Assembly: GCA_026415035.1 (NCBI GenBank)
Contig: JAOAHX010000003.1
Location: forward strand, 160,320 to 222,263
Direction of reading: 5' to 3'
DNA length: 61,944 nucleotides
Source of the DNA: Thermodesulfobacteriota bacterium
GTDB lineage: Bacteria > Desulfobacterota > BSN033 > UBA1163
The position numbers were made by a program, and so were the translations under genes. Positions 61,865-61,944 of the stretch are shown piece by piece. The notes under the pieces are model-generated. The model searched no databases and had not been told where the DNA came from. It was given only the letters and a program-made list of their open reading frames with translations. Position 1 is the first letter of the stretch. The number at the start of each line of letters is the position of its first letter.

Positions 61865-61944
61865 ATGAGCAAGGGAAAAGTGAAAAGCGAAGAGATCAAG
61901 AAGATCATTCGTGCCGAAGACAATTGGGAGCCCGTAGGCCCCAC
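61865..61944 (+). CDS. Start of an unidentified gene, cut by the window end
   Basis: ATG at 61865 preceded by GAAAGGAG. The 26 visible codons begin MSKGKVKSEEIKK, then an acidic Trp-Glu-Pro stretch. The part is too short for assignment. It follows acsD by 12 nt and is probably a further subunit or accessory protein of the CODH/ACS or methyl branch. It does not look like the start of AcsC, which has a Cys-rich N-terminus. Confidence 0.5.
   Translation, partial: MSKGKVKSEEIKKIIRAEDNWEPVGP

Noticed and set aside
1-61944. Genome-wide reassignment of TGA as a sense codon.
   Set aside because: Many genes here stop at TGA with a following coupled start (ATGA), for example 3629-3632, 25007-25010, 27179-27182 and 45012-45015.
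1-61944. tRNA/rRNA genes, CRISPR arrays, transposases, integrases or phage genes.
   Set aside because: None were recognised in either strand on reading; gaps are short, and those longer than 300 nt are described above.

Overview
The window looks like chromosomal DNA from an anaerobic or facultatively respiring bacterium of the kind once called deltaproteobacterial. This is an inference from gene content: Wood-Ljungdahl genes, a mercury-methylation pair, many cytochromes, a corrinoid-dependent ribonucleotide reductase, type IV minor pilins and TRAP transporters. It is moderately GC-rich and densely coded. Many neighbouring genes overlap by ATGA. I see no rRNA, tRNA, CRISPR array, phage or insertion sequence.

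Layout. 1-2572 (+): a TAXI/TRAP transporter, cut at its 5' end. 2774-8503 (-): a compact run made of an AbrB-like regulator, hgcA, hgcB, an MmgE/PrpD protein, a CoA-disulfide-reductase-like/rhodanese fusion, a GGQ release-factor-like protein and YbaK. 8785-9642 (+): a RodZ-like membrane HTH protein. 9666-13197 (-): E1/E2 of a 2-oxoacid dehydrogenase. 13279-16817 (-): LeuCD, DoxX, a UbiA-type prenyltransferase and a thioredoxin-like selenoprotein. 16934-22064: a small Hsp20-like gene, NrdJ, CobO, a tiny Cys-rich peptide, a THUMP protein and a CapA-like protein. 22226-25972 (+): a three-subunit molybdenum hydroxylase. 26004-28048 (-): acyl-CoA dehydrogenase and 3-hydroxyacyl-CoA dehydrogenase. 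28194-39975 (+): a respiratory block with cytochrome P460, SCO, a caa3-type oxidase, heme O synthase and an Alternative-Complex-III-like complex. 40006-48118 (-): aconitase, citrate synthase, SdhA, SdhB and a GH57 protein. 48365-53118 (+): PilV, PilW, PilX and PilY1 behind a sigma-54-type promoter. 53184-54386 (-): two exported DUF4410-like proteins. 54530-61944 (+): an octopine-dehydrogenase-like enzyme, then Fhs, FolD, CooC, AcsE, AcsD and the start of one more gene.

Most notable result. The hgcA reading frame does not begin at its first long-frame ATG (8080). Conserved-looking coding sequence continues upstream to an in-frame TGA at 8156-8158, with no start codon in between. Beyond the TGA the same frame runs on to an ATG at 8219-8221 that has a good ribosome binding site and lies 9 nt after the regulator gene. 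The TGA falls in a Ser-Cys-TGA-Pro-Pro-Lys context. A 7-bp hairpin with a G-containing AGGG loop starts 12 nt after it, as expected of a bacterial SECIS. I read this as HgcA with an N-terminal Cys-Sec pair. A second gene in the window (13279-13551) shows the same arrangement, with a U-P-H-C active site and an 8-bp hairpin with a GTG loop, so Sec decoding by this genome is plausible.

How the genes fit together. The Wood-Ljungdahl methyl branch (Fhs, FolD, AcsE, AcsD) makes the methyl-corrinoid chemistry that HgcA also uses, and CobO and NrdJ depend on corrinoids too. The oxidase, the quinol-oxidising ACIII-like complex and the citrate-cycle block point to respiration with oxygen, at least at low levels, in the same genome.
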